Assembly (NCBI GenBank): GCA_963771595.1
Contig: CAVYUC010000028.1
Location: 1-64,000, forward strand
Origin: CAVYUC01 sp963771595
Lineage (GTDB): Bacteria; Bacteroidota; Bacteroidia; Bacteroidales; Prolixibacteraceae
DNA length: 64,000 nucleotides
Reading direction: 5' to 3'
Part shown: one piece after another, positions 45,001-52,119 of the stretch
Numbering within the stretch: position 1 is the stretch's first letter
How the letters are laid out: each line of letters begins with the position of its first letter
The notes under the pieces: generated by a model
What the model was told of the DNA's origin: nothing
The model's input: the letters and a program-made list of their open reading frames with translations, nothing else
Databases searched by the model: none
Translations under genes and position numbers: made by a program

Positions 45001-45843
45001 TCAATTGTTGTTGAAGGAAAGGAAATGTTAAAATCTCCTTTTCTTGTGAATGTCTGGCGCGCCCCGATGGCAAATGACCTGGATTGGTGGGGCTCAGGAG
45101 CAGCACGATCTTCAAACTGGAAAGAGGGTTATGGAAATTTTGTGGCGACCGAATTCTATTCAACCGGAATAGACAAACTCTCCTATTATCCCGTTTACAC
45201 AAAAGTTTCAGAAGTAGATGGAAAGGTATATGTAAACATCCGGCAAATCACCCTCTTTGGAGCGGGTGCTGAAGGTAAACGGGGCCAATACAATGGTTTG
45301 GAAAATAGCTATAAGTATATTATTGATGGCGATGGTGAAATTACAATTCATCACACTTCAAAAACACAGGGCAGCTCTTTGCCTTTGTATTATCCACGTT
45401 TTGGTTTGACTTGTACACTTGATGAAAGCCTCGGCAACGTTGAATGGTATGGACGCGGACCGCAGGAAAATTATCCGGGGAGAAAAAGCGGGTACAAAGT
45501 TGGTATTTACAATTCAACCGTTGATGATATGTATCTACCGTATATTAAACCAGGCGATTATGGGCTAAGAACGGATAACCGCCGGGTTAAAATGGTCGAT
45601 GAAAATGGTGTTGGACTGGAATTTAAAGTTAATGAATTGTTTAACTTTAATGCCTATCCTTATTCTACCGAAAATTTAACGAAGGCAATTTATACCTACC
45701 AATTACAAAAGCAAGATGGAATTACTTTTAATCTGGATTATGCGACTTCGGGAGTTGGAGACTCCTCAGCAGGTGTGATGAGAAGTTATTGGGTATATCC
45801 GACAATGTTTGAACGGGTGATTAAAATTACACCTGTTAAATGA
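42085..45843 (+). CDS. GH2 beta-galactosidase with inserted LamG-like domain
   Basis: A 1252-residue exported enzyme (signal to about residue 19). GH2 sugar-binding domain (about 50-240), immunoglobulin-like domain (about 245-365) and TIM barrel (about 370-595) are followed by a concanavalin/LamG-like insert (about 600-790: GKAVDLNGHDQWVEI, GIYSDVVLPGN). Then come the Ig-like and Bgal-small-N domains (VTGEGFEYTFDKSLGALASI, RAPMANDLDWWG, YGRGPQENYPGR). Catalytic acid/base is Glu478 (SAGNESG) and nucleophile Glu545 (FMDEYLSVAGN). The usual NRHEHHP motif reads NSHMQHK, so substrate may differ from lactose. It lies 275 bases after the GH42 gene on the same strand. Confidence 0.9.
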   Translation: MIRITLLFLSLTITNLLLAQPAKFLDDIYYYIENTSVFEVNQEEGRTYYLPEKSISLNGDWKFFYSETPEGVPNDFYMVRFNDKQWNSIPVPSNWEMEGFGDRIFRNQNAPFPIVGQKNGPPEPDVFAVTVPNVPREYNPTGAYRKTFKIPSSWNGDQVFLRMEKTASASFVWVNGEQVGYNEGAQEPAEYNITKYLKDGTNTIAVFVIKYCDGYYLEGQDYWRFAGIFDDVSIYATPNVRLFDWYIVTDLDDTYTDAVLSVEADVKKYINSPSASYTLKASLYDAGKNLVAEMTSDNFSINSVGKKQVELKQEIINPLKWTAETPNLYTLKMKLLTEEGKIQDKAEQRIGFKETNIDGELFTLNGAPIKINATNSHMQHKDLGHAMTEEIIRKDFEILKQFNFNAVRTSHYPPVNKYLQLADEYGLYIIDEAGVESHASMYVSELPEFTEMYRERSAKMVLRDRNYPCVLFWSAGNESGEGMNITEVVEAGKKYDYTRYWMYGGNVYSHQTEDIIGPRYPSPIELDIRIGLGFDGDTRPSFMDEYLSVAGNALGGMEDYWNAIYSYPRTIGGAIWDFVSPGITADIRQLEDKSPNNVPVHLMGNNIKLVEGKTGKAVDLNGHDQWVEIYRHDSLEIDGDKLTITMDVLPGNLNASGGHFITKGSNQFGIRQVRTDSLEFYIYTNAKHELRVALPTDWENNWHNLAAIYNGQEMAVYIDNEKKGGKQVSGKIKNFPFTISLGRDSEIDGGETPGYMCDALIDNVGIYSDVVLPGNLKTENAALWLDFEKETNHGTFLSYGAGARAYGHIWGDREIQPEMWEMKKVGQPISVQLIDAETGAVEVWNRNHFTNASQYETHWILEADGELLEEGVLDLDIPPMERKVFKIPYTKPILQEGAEYRVTIGSSLKEDKLWAKAGHEVAWSQLELPWKKEITTVKKISSKATFSHSDSEVKVTGEGFEYTFDKSLGALASIVVEGKEMLKSPFLVNVWRAPMANDLDWWGSGAARSSNWKEGYGNFVATEFYSTGIDKLSYYPVYTKVSEVDGKVYVNIRQITLFGAGAEGKRGQYNGLENSYKYIIDGDGEITIHHTSKTQGSSLPLYYPRFGLTCTLDESLGNVEWYGRGPQENYPGRKSGYKVGIYNSTVDDMYLPYIKPGDYGLRTDNRRVKMVDENGVGLEFKVNELFNFNAYPYSTENLTKAIYTYQLQKQDGITFNLDYATSGVGDSSAGVMRSYWVYPTMFERVIKITPVK

Positions 45844-45981
45844 ATTTTTCAGGCGCAGGATTGGTTTAAAATTGCTTTTTACTGTCAAATAATTCCGAAA
45901 TCAGGTGGCAACTTCTTAAGGAAATTTTAGGATCAGGAAAAGTCCATCATCGGAAATTTAAGCCTTTTCTAATTCTTCTGT

Positions 45982-46161
45982 TTATCTGCCAGCAATGTTT
46001 TCCCCTGCAAAATATCCTTTGCGAAAATTTTCATTCACCCACAGTGGTTCTTCAAAAAGCGGACTGTGTGCCGAATTCTCAAACGTATAAAATCCTTTTA
46101 CCGGCGCCTGCAGCTTTTCAAGGTATGCTTTTGAAAGATCAACGTTCACCGTCAGGTCAAA
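45982..46161 (-). pseudogene. C-terminal scrap of an alpha/beta-hydrolase gene
   Basis: The minus strand reads LEKLQAPVKGFYTFENSAHS then PLFEEPLWVN to a stop at 45982-45984. This is the C-terminal end with the catalytic His (SAHSP) of proline iminopeptidase-like hydrolases. The nucleophile and acid regions are missing; the rest of the gap 45844-46244 holds nothing recognisable. Confidence 0.5.
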
Positions 46162-46244
46162 AAGTGCTGAAATTCAATAATAAACCAAAAAACAAATAAA
46201 ACGTAACCGAAATAAAGTACATTTAACTCATTAAGAAATCTGAA

Positions 46245-46805
46245 TTGAAGTTATTCATAAAAAACATGGTTTGTATTCGCTGCCAAATGGTAGTGAAATC
46301 TGAATTGGAAAAACTCGGTATTGAATATGCCTATGTAAAAATTGGTGAAGCAAGTGTTATCGGAGATGTGCAGCAGGAACAACTTGAAACATTAAAAGCA
46401 GATTTGAAAAAGGCTGGTTTGGTGTTGATGGACAACAAAAAAAGTGTCCTTGTAGAAAAAATTAAAGCTGCAATTATAGAACTGGTGCATTATTCCGAAG
46501 ACCAGATTAAGGTGAACCTCTCGGATTACCTGGGCGAAAAACTCAACTACGATTACACTTACCTGGCCAACCTTTTTTCGGAAGTGAAAGGGATTACCAT
46601 TGAAAAATTTTACCTGACTCATAAAATTGAAAGGGTTAAAGAACTGATTGTTTATGATGAACTCAATCTTTCGGAAATTGCATACAAAATGCACTACAGC
46701 AGCGTTGCGCATCTTTCCAATCAGTTTAAAAAATATACCGGATTAACTCCCTCCCATTTTAAAATGCTGAAAAATAAACGGCGCGAAACACTGGAAGATG
46801 TGTGA
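46245..46805 (+). CDS. AraC-family regulator with N-terminal HMA-like domain
   Basis: A 186-residue protein. Residues 1-65 (KNMVCIRCQMVVKSELEKLG) look like a heavy-metal-associated fold with CxxC, shortened from the canonical GMTCxxC. Residues about 95-180 are an AraC-type double HTH (LNLSEIAYKMHYSSVAHLSN then QFKKYTGLTPSHFKMLK). This architecture occurs widely in Bacteroidota. What it controls is not known. The adjacent genes (B12-type radical SAM protein, cupin) are candidates. The open frame starts at TTG or near. The listed start is the first base of the open frame and the start codon is uncertain. Confidence 0.75.
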   Translation: MKLFIKNMVCIRCQMVVKSELEKLGIEYAYVKIGEASVIGDVQQEQLETLKADLKKAGLVLMDNKKSVLVEKIKAAIIELVHYSEDQIKVNLSDYLGEKLNYDYTYLANLFSEVKGITIEKFYLTHKIERVKELIVYDELNLSEIAYKMHYSSVAHLSNQFKKYTGLTPSHFKMLKNKRRETLEDV

Positions 46806-46945
46806 ATAATGTAAATATTTTTCAGAATTGTATAACGAATCTCTTGCTCCAATTGCGAAATTCACAAATAATTAGTTCTTGCAAAGTTGCTTTCATGAAA
46901 CAGGGATTGCAATCCCGATTATTAATAATTCGAAAGGAGTAAAAA

Positions 46946-48430
46946 ATGAATGTATTACTGGTTTATCCAAAATGCCCCGACTCATTCTGGAGTTTTACAC
47001 ACGCCCTTAAGTTTATTTCGAAAAAAGCCGCAGTTCCACCGCTGGGATTGATTACGGTGTCGGCAATGTTACCGGATACATGGCAGAAAAAACTGGTGGA
47101 TTTAAATATTTCGCCGCTCCGGACAAGCGATGTTCAGTGGGCCGATTATGTTTTTATCAGCGCCATGTATATTCAAAAAGAATCGGTAAGAAAGATCATT
47201 GACGAAAGTAAAAAGTGGAACAAAAAAATTGTTGCCGGCGGCCCGCTTTTCACCCAGGAGTATCCAAATTATCCCGAGGTGGATCATTTCATTTTAAATG
47301 AAGCAGAAATTACCATGCCGCTGTTTCTGGCCGATTTAAATGCAGGAAACCCAAAGCAGGTTTATGCTACGGAAGAATTTGCGGATCTTACACAAACACC
47401 GGTTCCCGACTTCCATTTGTTGTCGGTAAAAGATTATGCTTTTATGAATATCCAGGTAACGCGCGGATGCCCGTTTGCCTGTAATTTTTGTGAAATCACA
47501 TCGCTGCTGGGGCATAAAGTACGCATGAAAACCACAGCTCAGATTATTAAGGAGCTGGATGTTTTGTACCACACCATTAAATGGCGCGGGCCGGTTTCCA
47601 TTGTCGATGATAATTTTATCGGGAATAAAAAGGAGATAAAATACAACCTCCTGCCCGCTATGAAAGAGTGGATGAAAGCCCACAAACATCCATTTACGTT
47701 TAATATCGAATCTTCCATCAATCTTGCCGATGATGAGGAATTGATGTCATTACTCGTTGAAACCGGTTTTAGCTCCACTTTTATTGGCATTGAAACGCCC
47801 GAGGAAAAATCGCTGCATTACTGCAACAAAGTACAAAACCGAAACCGCGATTTACTGCAAAGCGTAAAAAAAATACAACAGGCCGGAATGCAGGTTTCAG
47901 GCGGTTTTATTGTTGGTTTCGACAGCGATACACCATCTGTTTTTCAGCGCCAAATCGATTTTATTCAGCAAAGCGGAATTGTTTCGGCAATGGTGGGTTT
48001 ATTAAATGCACCGAAAAACACCCGGCTTTATAATCAGTTAAAAGCCGAAAACCGGTTAACCACCGAAGCCACCGGCAACAATACCGACTCGTCGATGAAC
48101 TTTATTCCCAAAATGGACTATGATGAGCTTCAGGAAGGTTACAAAAAGATTATTCGTAGTATTTATTCATCGAAACCTTACTACAAAAGAGTACGACAAT
48201 TATTGCTGAATTACAACCGGCTGACGAAAGGACAAAGTACAATGCGGTTTTCGCTGATATTGGCATTTATTAAATCGGTTTATGTAATTGGCTTCCTTAA
48301 CAGGGGACGAACCGAATATTGGAAATTTTTAATCTGGACCCTTTTCAACAGGCCAAAATCAATAATTGATGCCATAACCTGCACCGTTTATGGTTATCAT
48401 TTCAGAACAGTTTACGGGCTGCGCAATTAA
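46946..48430 (+). CDS. B12-binding radical SAM protein
   Basis: A 494-residue protein. The B12-binding-type N-terminal domain (1-150) starts MNVLLVYPKCPDSFWSFTHA and has IVAGGPLFTQEYP. The radical SAM core starts about 170 with TRGCPFACNFCEIT, the CxxxCxxC that binds the 4Fe-4S cluster. Then come SIVDDNFIG, FTFNIESSINLADDEELMSL and GIETPEEKSL. The C-terminus matches the DUF4070 type tail. Such proteins usually methylate or rearrange unactivated carbons. The substrate is unknown. The leader contains a GAAAGGAG-type ribosome-binding site (46929-46937) and the gene is clean. Confidence 0.85.
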   Translation: MNVLLVYPKCPDSFWSFTHALKFISKKAAVPPLGLITVSAMLPDTWQKKLVDLNISPLRTSDVQWADYVFISAMYIQKESVRKIIDESKKWNKKIVAGGPLFTQEYPNYPEVDHFILNEAEITMPLFLADLNAGNPKQVYATEEFADLTQTPVPDFHLLSVKDYAFMNIQVTRGCPFACNFCEITSLLGHKVRMKTTAQIIKELDVLYHTIKWRGPVSIVDDNFIGNKKEIKYNLLPAMKEWMKAHKHPFTFNIESSINLADDEELMSLLVETGFSSTFIGIETPEEKSLHYCNKVQNRNRDLLQSVKKIQQAGMQVSGGFIVGFDSDTPSVFQRQIDFIQQSGIVSAMVGLLNAPKNTRLYNQLKAENRLTTEATGNNTDSSMNFIPKMDYDELQEGYKKIIRSIYSSKPYYKRVRQLLLNYNRLTKGQSTMRFSLILAFIKSVYVIGFLNRGRTEYWKFLIWTLFNRPKSIIDAITCTVYGYHFRTVYGLRN

Positions 48431-48508
48431 CCGGCATTATTTTGCGGAATGTGTGAATGATATAAATTATAATGCCAATTGTGTAACACTTTCAGAATTT
48501 AGCGGGAG

Positions 48509-48516
48509 TAACTTTG
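48509..48516 (+). promoter_or_regulatory. Bacteroidota -7 box upstream of the cupin gene
   Basis: TAACTTTG fits TAnnTTTG and lies 27 bases upstream of the start codon at 48543, leaving a short leader. Confidence 0.5.
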
Positions 48517-48542
48517 TTCGAAATATCACAAGTTGAGAATTG

Positions 48543-48893
48543 ATGCAAACAAAAGAAATTGAAAAGTCGAAAATCCAAATCCTCATCGAAATTATTAAAT
48601 ACGTTCCGAAATCGATAGTTAGTAAGAACATTATCCGGAAGATTACAGGAAATATCAGCATTATTGCTATTGACAATGGCGAAGCACTGACCGAAAAAAT
48701 TTCTCCGTTTGACAATTTTATCCAGATTATTGAAGGAACAGCCGAAATTTTTATTGATGATCAGCCCTATATTTTAAAAACAGGACAAGGCATAATAATT
48801 CCGGCGCACACATCGAATGTTGTAAAAGCAAACGAAAAGCTAAAATTAATTTCAACAGTAATAAAAAGCGGGTATGAAGGAAATTTAATTTAA
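48543..48893 (+). CDS. Small cupin-domain protein
   Basis: A 116-residue protein with one cupin fold. FIQIIEGTAEIFIDDQPYIL and LKTGQGIIIPAHTSNVVKAN give the two motif halves. The first motif lacks the usual His pair, and one His (PAHTS) is left, so metal binding is uncertain. The start is ATG 48543, one codon after a TTG. It lies downstream of the radical SAM gene on the same strand, about 110 bases away, with its own promoter box. Function is not known. Confidence 0.7.
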   Translation: MQTKEIEKSKIQILIEIIKYVPKSIVSKNIIRKITGNISIIAIDNGEALTEKISPFDNFIQIIEGTAEIFIDDQPYILKTGQGIIIPAHTSNVVKANEKLKLISTVIKSGYEGNLI

Positions 48894-48994
48894 AAGACTT
48901 CCCAAACTATTTTTTTGAAACGAGAAATCAGAACGTAAATATTTACAACGTTTTGGAGCAAAAAGTAAATATAAATCATTTGAAAATTAATATC

Positions 48995-49129
48995 ATGGTA
49001 AAATCAAAAGAAGGAAAAGAAGGAAAAGAAGGAAAGAACACGAAAAAAGAAGCGGTTATGAACCTGAAAGAAAAGAGAGCAGCAAAAAAGGCAAAAAAGG
49101 CGCGGAAGAGTGATTCAAGCCTGATATAA
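48995..49129 (+). CDS. Small Lys/Glu-rich basic protein
   Basis: A 44-codon frame of strongly biased composition: MVKSKEGKEGKEGKNTKKEA followed by more Lys/Arg (RAAKKAKKARKSD), about 40 percent Lys plus Arg. It begins 100 bases downstream of the cupin gene. Small Lys-rich proteins near cold-shock and nucleic-acid-binding genes are frequent. Function is not known, and it may bind RNA or DNA by charge. Confidence 0.45.
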   Translation: MVKSKEGKEGKEGKNTKKEAVMNLKEKRAAKKAKKARKSDSSLI

Positions 49130-49232
49130 TCCCAAATAATTAGAATTGCTGACAGTAAATTTATGGTAAAGAATCGTAAGTAAAAAATTTCAATTTTCAA
49201 TTATGGAAAATAAATTTTAAGAAGGAGAAGTT

Positions 49233-49418
49233 GTGCAGGCAAAAGATTATCCAAAACAAAATTTGATAGTCAGTCGGTATGTCGACCGTATTTATTATTG
49301 TAAGATACAGAAGCATCCTACTCAAAAAGAGTTGGTCTATTTTGAACGGGAACTCATTCCGCACGATAAAAAAAATGTTAGGCAACCTACTTCCAAAAGT
49401 TCAAAAGCCCAAAAATGA
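49233..49418 (+). CDS. Small hypothetical protein
   Basis: A 61-codon frame starting at GTG, preceded by AAGGAGAAGTT (good ribosome-binding site). It reads MQAKDYPKQNLIVSRYVDRI and ends in KSSKAQK. No family is recognised. It could be real or a remnant. Confidence 0.35.
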   Translation: MQAKDYPKQNLIVSRYVDRIYYCKIQKHPTQKELVYFERELIPHDKKNVRQPTSKSSKAQK

Positions 49419-49510
49419 AACGAAGGTGACAAGGGAGTTTTGAAAGGTAAAACAGATTTATTTCTGTCTTGTGTCTTGATTCTTGCGTCTTGATTTTAAT
49501 ATTTAAACAC

Positions 49511-51757
49511 ATGAAAATAGCTTATATTGCAACATATCCACCCCGCGAATGTGGTATTGGAACTTTTACCAATAACCTGTTCAAATCGATGTTAAAGCAA
49601 AACGAACGAAACGAAGCCGGACATGAAGGTTTTGTGGTTGCAATAAATGACAATGATCTCATTTATAAGTACGCTGAAGAAGTAAAAGTTACCATCCGCC
49701 AGGATCATCAGGAGGATTACTTAAAAGCAGTAAAATACATTAACCTTAGTGGCGCCGACGTTTGTATCCTCCAGCATGAGTTTGGCATATTTGGTGGCCA
49801 AAGCGGGGTTTACATCCTTCCTTTACTTCACAGATTGGAGATTCCACTCATTGTAACACTTCATACTATTCTAAAAATTCCATCATACAACGAAAAAGCG
49901 GTTTTAAAGGAAATTTGTAAAATGGCCCATAAAATTGTGGTGATGAGCCACAAAGCGGTAGAATTTCTCACAGGTATTTACGATGTGCCAAAGGAAAAAA
50001 TTGCACTGATAGAACATGGCGTTCCGGATATTTACTTTAATCCCGAAAAATCGAAAAAAGAGTTTAAACTTGAAAACAAGAAAGTACTGCTTACCTTTGG
50101 ATTTATCGGACGAAGCAAGGGCATTGAAACAGTAATTAAAGCATTGCCGGAAGTGGTTAAAAAATTTCCGGAGTTAATTTATATCGTTATAGGAAAAACC
50201 CATCCCAATGTGTTGCGCCATTCTGGCGAAGAATACCGGATTTTTCTTCTTCGTTTGGTGATAAAACTTCAGCTTGAAAACCATGTAATTTTTCTGAATG
50301 AATTTATCGACGAGCAGGAACTATTCAAATATTTATATGCCTGCGATATATATATTACACCTTATTTGAATGAAGCCCAGATTACCAGCGGTACACTTTC
50401 GTATGCAGTTGGAACAGGTGCTGCCGTTTTATCAACACCTTACTGGCATGCTGCGGAATTACTGGCTGAAGGAAGAGGCCGGTTATTCAATTTTAACGAT
50501 TCGGATGATTTGGCAAAAACATTAACTGAGCTTCTTGAACATCCTGAAGAACTTAAAGAACTAAAAAACAAAGCCGGCGAATTTGGGAAAAAAATTACCT
50601 GGCCAAAAACAGGCCAAAAATATGTGGCACTTGCCGAAAAAACAGTAAAGGAAGAGCATCCGGTTATTAGGCAAAAAGAAACGGAACCCGATTTACTCAT
50701 TCTTCCCCCCTTTTCACTTGCACACATCAACCGTCTCACCGATGATACCGGCATTATTCAACATGCCAAATTTGGCATTCCCAATTTAAAAGAAGGCTAT
50801 TGCCTGGATGATAATGCGCGGGCGTTGTTAATGGTTCTGATGGCTTACCGGCAAATGAAAAATATGCGGGCGCTTGAATTATCTCCCATCTATTTAAGCT
50901 ACATCCATTACCTGCAAAATGCAAACGGAACTTTCAGGAATTTCCTGAGTTTTAACCGAAATTTTTTGGATGAAGTTGGCTCCGAAGATTCGTTTGGCAG
51001 AACAATTTGGGCTCTGGGCTATTTATTGGGAAATGCACCAAACGATGCGTATTATCAAACCGGCAAACTGGTATTTTTTAATGCAGCTCCCAATTTTGAA
51101 AAATTAAAATCCATCAGGGGTATTGCCAATACAATGATTGGAATTAGTTATTACCTGAAAAGCAATCCCTCGGATGATTCCATGACTGAAAGATTAAGAA
51201 ATCTTGCCAATGTGTTAATAAAACATTACACTGAAAATACTACAACTGATTGGAAATGGTTCGAATCTTTACTGGCTTATGATAATGGTATTTTACCGCT
51301 GGCGCTGTTACATTCTGCCGAAATACTGAACGATTCAAAAATTACGAAAACTGCGATAGAGTCGATGGATTTTCTGACCAGCCATACATTAAAAGATAAT
51401 TACCTGTCGGTTATAGGAAATGAAAAGTGGTATAAAAAAGAGGGCGAACGTTCCGTTTTTGCCCAGCAACCTATTGATGCAATGGCCATGGTATTAATGT
51501 ACCATCAGGCATATTTTGTCACAAAAGACAAAGAATACCTCAATAAACTGTACACCTCGTTTCTTTGGTTTCTGGGTGAAAATGATTTACGGATGAGTTT
51601 GTATGATTTTGAAACCAAAGGATGTTGCGACGGGTTTGAAAGTTACGGTGTAAACCGCAACCAGGGCGCTGAAAGTTCGCTGGCGTATTTAATTTCCCAC
51701 TTAACGGTATTGCAGGCCTACGAGGAATTTCACAAGTCAAACTTAAAATTGGTGTAA
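49511..51757 (+). CDS. GT4-type glycosyltransferase fused to a helical toroid domain
   Basis: A 748-residue protein from ATG 49511. The N-terminal half (1-400) is a GT-B fold glycosyltransferase: CGIGTFTNNLF, CILQHEFGIFGGQSGVYILP, EHGVPDIYFNPEKSK, FGFIGRSKGIETVIKALPEV and ATGAAVLSTPYWHAAELL-type (here GTGAAVLSTPYWHAAELL). The C-terminal half has an alpha/alpha toroid look: LTDDTGIIQHAKFGIPNLKE, YCLDDNARALLMVLMAYRQM, SFGRTIWALGYLLGN and GCCDGFESYGVNRNQGAESS. Homologues transfer sugars or act as phosphorylases on a beta-mannan type of substrate. Acceptor and donor are not known. It is monocistronic, facing the cold-shock gene. Confidence 0.75.
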   Translation: MKIAYIATYPPRECGIGTFTNNLFKSMLKQNERNEAGHEGFVVAINDNDLIYKYAEEVKVTIRQDHQEDYLKAVKYINLSGADVCILQHEFGIFGGQSGVYILPLLHRLEIPLIVTLHTILKIPSYNEKAVLKEICKMAHKIVVMSHKAVEFLTGIYDVPKEKIALIEHGVPDIYFNPEKSKKEFKLENKKVLLTFGFIGRSKGIETVIKALPEVVKKFPELIYIVIGKTHPNVLRHSGEEYRIFLLRLVIKLQLENHVIFLNEFIDEQELFKYLYACDIYITPYLNEAQITSGTLSYAVGTGAAVLSTPYWHAAELLAEGRGRLFNFNDSDDLAKTLTELLEHPEELKELKNKAGEFGKKITWPKTGQKYVALAEKTVKEEHPVIRQKETEPDLLILPPFSLAHINRLTDDTGIIQHAKFGIPNLKEGYCLDDNARALLMVLMAYRQMKNMRALELSPIYLSYIHYLQNANGTFRNFLSFNRNFLDEVGSEDSFGRTIWALGYLLGNAPNDAYYQTGKLVFFNAAPNFEKLKSIRGIANTMIGISYYLKSNPSDDSMTERLRNLANVLIKHYTENTTTDWKWFESLLAYDNGILPLALLHSAEILNDSKITKTAIESMDFLTSHTLKDNYLSVIGNEKWYKKEGERSVFAQQPIDAMAMVLMYHQAYFVTKDKEYLNKLYTSFLWFLGENDLRMSLYDFETKGCCDGFESYGVNRNQGAESSLAYLISHLTVLQAYEEFHKSNLKLV

Positions 51758-51761
51758 AAAA

Positions 51762-51785
51762 AATCCCGCTTTATTCAGCGGGATT
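51762..51785 (-). terminator. Rho-independent terminator of the cold-shock gene
   Basis: A 9-bp stem (AATCCCGCT / AGCGGGATT) with a 6-nt loop is followed on the minus strand by TTTTTTTACACC. Its position between two convergent genes suggests it also serves the glycosyltransferase gene, although the plus strand has no T run. Confidence 0.85.
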
Positions 51786-51812
51786 GAGTAATAAATGACG
51801 ATATCTTTTAAA

Positions 51813-52004
51813 CTAAGCCAGTTTAACGTTTACAGCATTTAGTCCTTTTTTTCCTTCTTCCAAATCAAAAGTAACCTCATCATTTTCGCCGATACTATCT
51901 TTTAAACCAGTCGAATGTACGAAATATTCTTTTGAAGAATTGTTGTCTTTAATAAACCCAAAACCTTTGGATTCATTGTAAAATTTTACTGTTCCTTTAT
52001 TCAT
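51813..52004 (-). CDS. cspA: Cold-shock domain protein
   Basis: A 63-residue OB-fold RNA chaperone. It starts MNKGTVKFYNESKGFGFIKD, with RNP1 (KGFGFI) and RNP2 (EYFVHST), and ends GLNAVNVKLA. The length is typical of CspA. It has its own terminator. A clean gene with no odd feature. Confidence 0.95.
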   Translation of the reverse strand: MNKGTVKFYNESKGFGFIKDNNSSKEYFVHSTGLKDSIGENDEVTFDLEEGKKGLNAVNVKLA

Positions 52005-52119
52005 TATATTAAATTATTAATTACGGGCAAGTTACGACTTATTTCCGGATTACAATAATTAATATCAAATCCGCTTTTTTACTGCAATTCCGGTAAATTT
52101 AGGTAAGTCTTCATTCCGG

